Assembly (NCBI GenBank): GCA_036278255.1
Contig: DASULK010000231.1
Coordinates: 7,504-71,503, forward strand
Length of the DNA stretch: 64,000 nt
DNA from: DASULK01 sp036278255
GTDB lineage: Bacteria > Actinomycetota > Actinomycetes > Mycobacteriales > Micromonosporaceae
Direction of reading: 5' to 3'
In this document: piece by piece, positions 62,685-64,000 of the stretch
How the letters are laid out: each line of letters opens with the position of its first letter
Numbering within the stretch: the stretch's first letter is position 1
Position numbers and translations under genes: made by a program
The notes under the pieces: generated by a model
What the model saw: only the letters and a program-made list of their open reading frames with translations
Databases searched by the model: none
What the model was told of the DNA's origin: nothing

Positions 62685-63221
62685 ATGAGCTATGCACGGG
62701 TGCGTGCCCTCGTCATCGTCGCCGGACTGGTGGTGTTCGCCCTGGTCTTCGTGGTCATCACCCTCATCCGGGACACACAGAGCGGTCCGGGCAGCGCCCT
62801 TGAGTGCCCGGAGGGTTACGTCCGGGCCGACATCGCGCTCCGGGAGGCCAAAGACATCAAGATCAATGTCTACAACTCGACAGACGGTGTGGGCCTGGCG
62901 GGCAGCGTCGGAAGCAACTTCAAGAACCGTGACTTCCAGGTCGAGAAGACGGGCAACGACCCGCGGAAGAAGAGGGTCGAGGGCGTCGCGGAGCTACGGT
63001 ACGGCCCCAAGGGGGTCGGCTCGGCGCACGTGCTGCGGGCCTACTTCCTCGACCAGGCGGATCCGGTCTACGAAGCCGATCGCGACGATGACGTGGTGGA
63101 CGTCGCGCTCGGCGCCGACTTCAAGCAGTTGGCCACCACTACAGAGGTCAACCAGGCGTTGGTCGAACTTCAGTCTCCTGAGCTGCCCCCGCGGACCTGC
63201 CCCGGCGGCGCCGACGGCTAG
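62685..63221 (+). CDS. envelope-integrity (Cei-like) protein with LytR C-terminal domain
   Basis: 178 residues: one N-terminal membrane helix (about 7-28) and an extracellular LytR_C-type domain containing INVYNSTDGVGLAGSVGSNF and AELRYGPKG. This arrangement and neighbourhood match the mycobacterial Cei protein (Rv2700), needed for envelope integrity. The domain occurs at the C-terminus of LCP glycopolymer ligases, so a cell-wall role is likely; it is not itself an LCP enzyme. Confidence 0.85.
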   Translation: MSYARVRALVIVAGLVVFALVFVVITLIRDTQSGPGSALECPEGYVRADIALREAKDIKINVYNSTDGVGLAGSVGSNFKNRDFQVEKTGNDPRKKRVEGVAELRYGPKGVGSAHVLRAYFLDQADPVYEADRDDDVVDVALGADFKQLATTTEVNQALVELQSPELPPRTCPGGADG

Positions 63222-63261
63222 ACCCGGCTCCGGCTGTCCTGGGGCCGGCGTCCGGTTGGGG

Positions 63262-64000
63262 TCAGGGGCCGCCGGCGGCGTCGAAGGCCGCCAGATGGTC
63301 GTGCAGCGGGTCGAAGAGCGCTGGCGGGGCAGCGATCACCAGATCCGGCCCAGGGGGAGCGCCGGCCAGGCCATCGACCCGCAGACCGGCCTCCCGGGCG
63401 ATCAGCCCGCCGGCGGCGTGGTCCCAGAGGTTGAGCCCCTGCTCGTAGTAGACATCGACCGTCCCCTCGGCCGCATGGCAGAGGTCCAACGCGGCGGACC
63501 CGAAGCGCCGGATGTCCCGGACGTGGGTGATGAGCTGGGCGAGCACTCCGGCCTGGTGGGCTCGCTGGGCCGGGTCGTAGGCGAATCCGGTCGCCACCAT
63601 CGCCCGGCGCAGGTCGGTCTCGGTCGAGCCGTGCAGGCGGCGGCCGGCATGGTAGGCACCCTCGCCGCGCACCGCGGTCCATTCCGCCCCCGTCGCGGCG
63701 TTGACGACCACCGCGGCGACCACCGTGCCGTTGGCCTCAGCCGCCAGGGAGACCGCGTAGTGCGGTATTCCATAGAAGTAGTTCACGGTGCCGTCGATCG
63801 GGTCGAGGATCCAGCGGACGCCGCCCTCGTCCTGCGGGACCGCCCCCGCGGCGGCGCCGAACTCCTCGCCCAGCACGCTGTCGTTCGGCCGCATCGCGCG
63901 CAGCGCCTCGACCACCTGCCGTTCCACCGCCCGGTCGGCGGCCGTGACGACGTCGGTGTCGGTGCTCTTGGTGCTGACCCCGGAGACCCCGGCCACGCGC
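63262..64000 (-). CDS. suhB: inositol monophosphatase family protein SuhB (5' end beyond window)
   Basis: About 244 residues within the window. Motifs are intact: GEEFG, WILDPIDGTVNYFYG (metal-binding acidic site) and LNLWDHAAGGLIAREAG. The reading frame remains open to the window edge, and the family's normal first ~30 residues, before VSTKSTDTDVVT, are missing, so the real start lies beyond 64000. It hydrolyses myo-inositol 1-phosphate or a related sugar phosphate; inositol feeds phosphatidylinositol and mycothiol in actinomycetes. Confidence 0.93.
   Translation of the reverse strand, partial: RVAGVSGVSTKSTDTDVVTAADRAVERQVVEALRAMRPNDSVLGEEFGAAAGAVPQDEGGVRWILDPIDGTVNYFYGIPHYAVSLAAEANGTVVAAVVVNAATGAEWTAVRGEGAYHAGRRLHGSTETDLRRAMVATGFAYDPAQRAHQAGVLAQLITHVRDIRRFGSAALDLCHAAEGTVDVYYEQGLNLWDHAAGGLIAREAGLRVDGLAGAPPGPDLVIAAPPALFDPLHDHLAAFDAAGGP

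Noticed and set aside
1..64000. CRISPR array, rRNA or tRNA genes, biosynthetic gene cluster
   Set aside because: No regularly spaced repeats, no rRNA- or tRNA-like sequence and no polyketide, peptide-synthetase or RiPP core genes were seen.

Overview
The window is a GC-rich, densely packed chromosome segment of a high-GC actinomycete. GTG starts are common, many genes overlap by 4 bp (ATGA or GTGA), and Tat and lipoprotein signals are frequent. Several families seen here are essentially actinobacterial: DUF3000, DUF3093, DUF3159, DUF3710, DUF4193 and the coproporphyrin-type heme genes. The gene mix resembles Micromonosporaceae, but that family assignment is inference. From about 27 kb to the end, the content and partial order (msrB, hemQ-hemG-hemE, DUF3000, rnd, dxs, RNA methyltransferase, APC permease, two TrkA proteins, DUF3159, OB-fold, DUF3710, dut, DUF3093, DUF4193, cei, suhB) match, from memory, the Rv2674-Rv2701 region of Mycobacterium tuberculosis.

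Layout. 0-3 kb: a pRiA4b ORF-3-like protein, a RibD-like reductase and a YibE/F membrane protein. 3-9.5 kb: a four-gene set encoding a HerA-like ATPase, SbcD (Mre11), SbcC (Rad50) and a NurA-like nuclease, which is the archaeal end-resection gene set. 9.5-13 kb: a spermidine-synthase-like protein, an AlkA-type glycosylase, an SRPBCC protein and an ATP-dependent DNA ligase. 13-19 kb: a secreted M28 peptidase and a complete sugar-type ABC importer. 19-25 kb: a secreted alpha/beta hydrolase, acetyltransferase, two phosphotransferase loci (one truncated), a nitroreductase/HxlR pair and a secreted C39 peptidase. This is the most accessory-looking stretch. 25-28 kb: a stand-alone LigD-type polymerase, msrB and small genes. 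28-32 kb: the heme operon hemE-hemG-hemQ. 32-36.5 kb: two Pro-rich membrane proteins (one a serine protease) and RNase D.

Two insertion sequences sit between convergent genes. An IS200/IS605 element (about 36.5-38.2 kb) carries an intact TnpB nuclease gene beside a tnpA inactivated by four separate substitutions. An IS630 element (43456-44427) is an internal-deletion derivative. It inserted at the TA of a CTAG shared by the stop codons of two convergent genes, and both stops are preserved.

38-43 kb: galE, then a fadA-fadB beta-oxidation operon. 44-51.5 kb: a two-component system, two convergent paralogous polytopic membrane proteins and a lipoprotein. 51.5-64 kb: dxs, an RNA methyltransferase overlapping a KimA-like potassium permease, two divergent RCK (TrkA) genes, the DUF3159/OB-fold/DUF3710/dut cluster, and cei and suhB at the edge. 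No tRNA, rRNA or CRISPR array was recognised.
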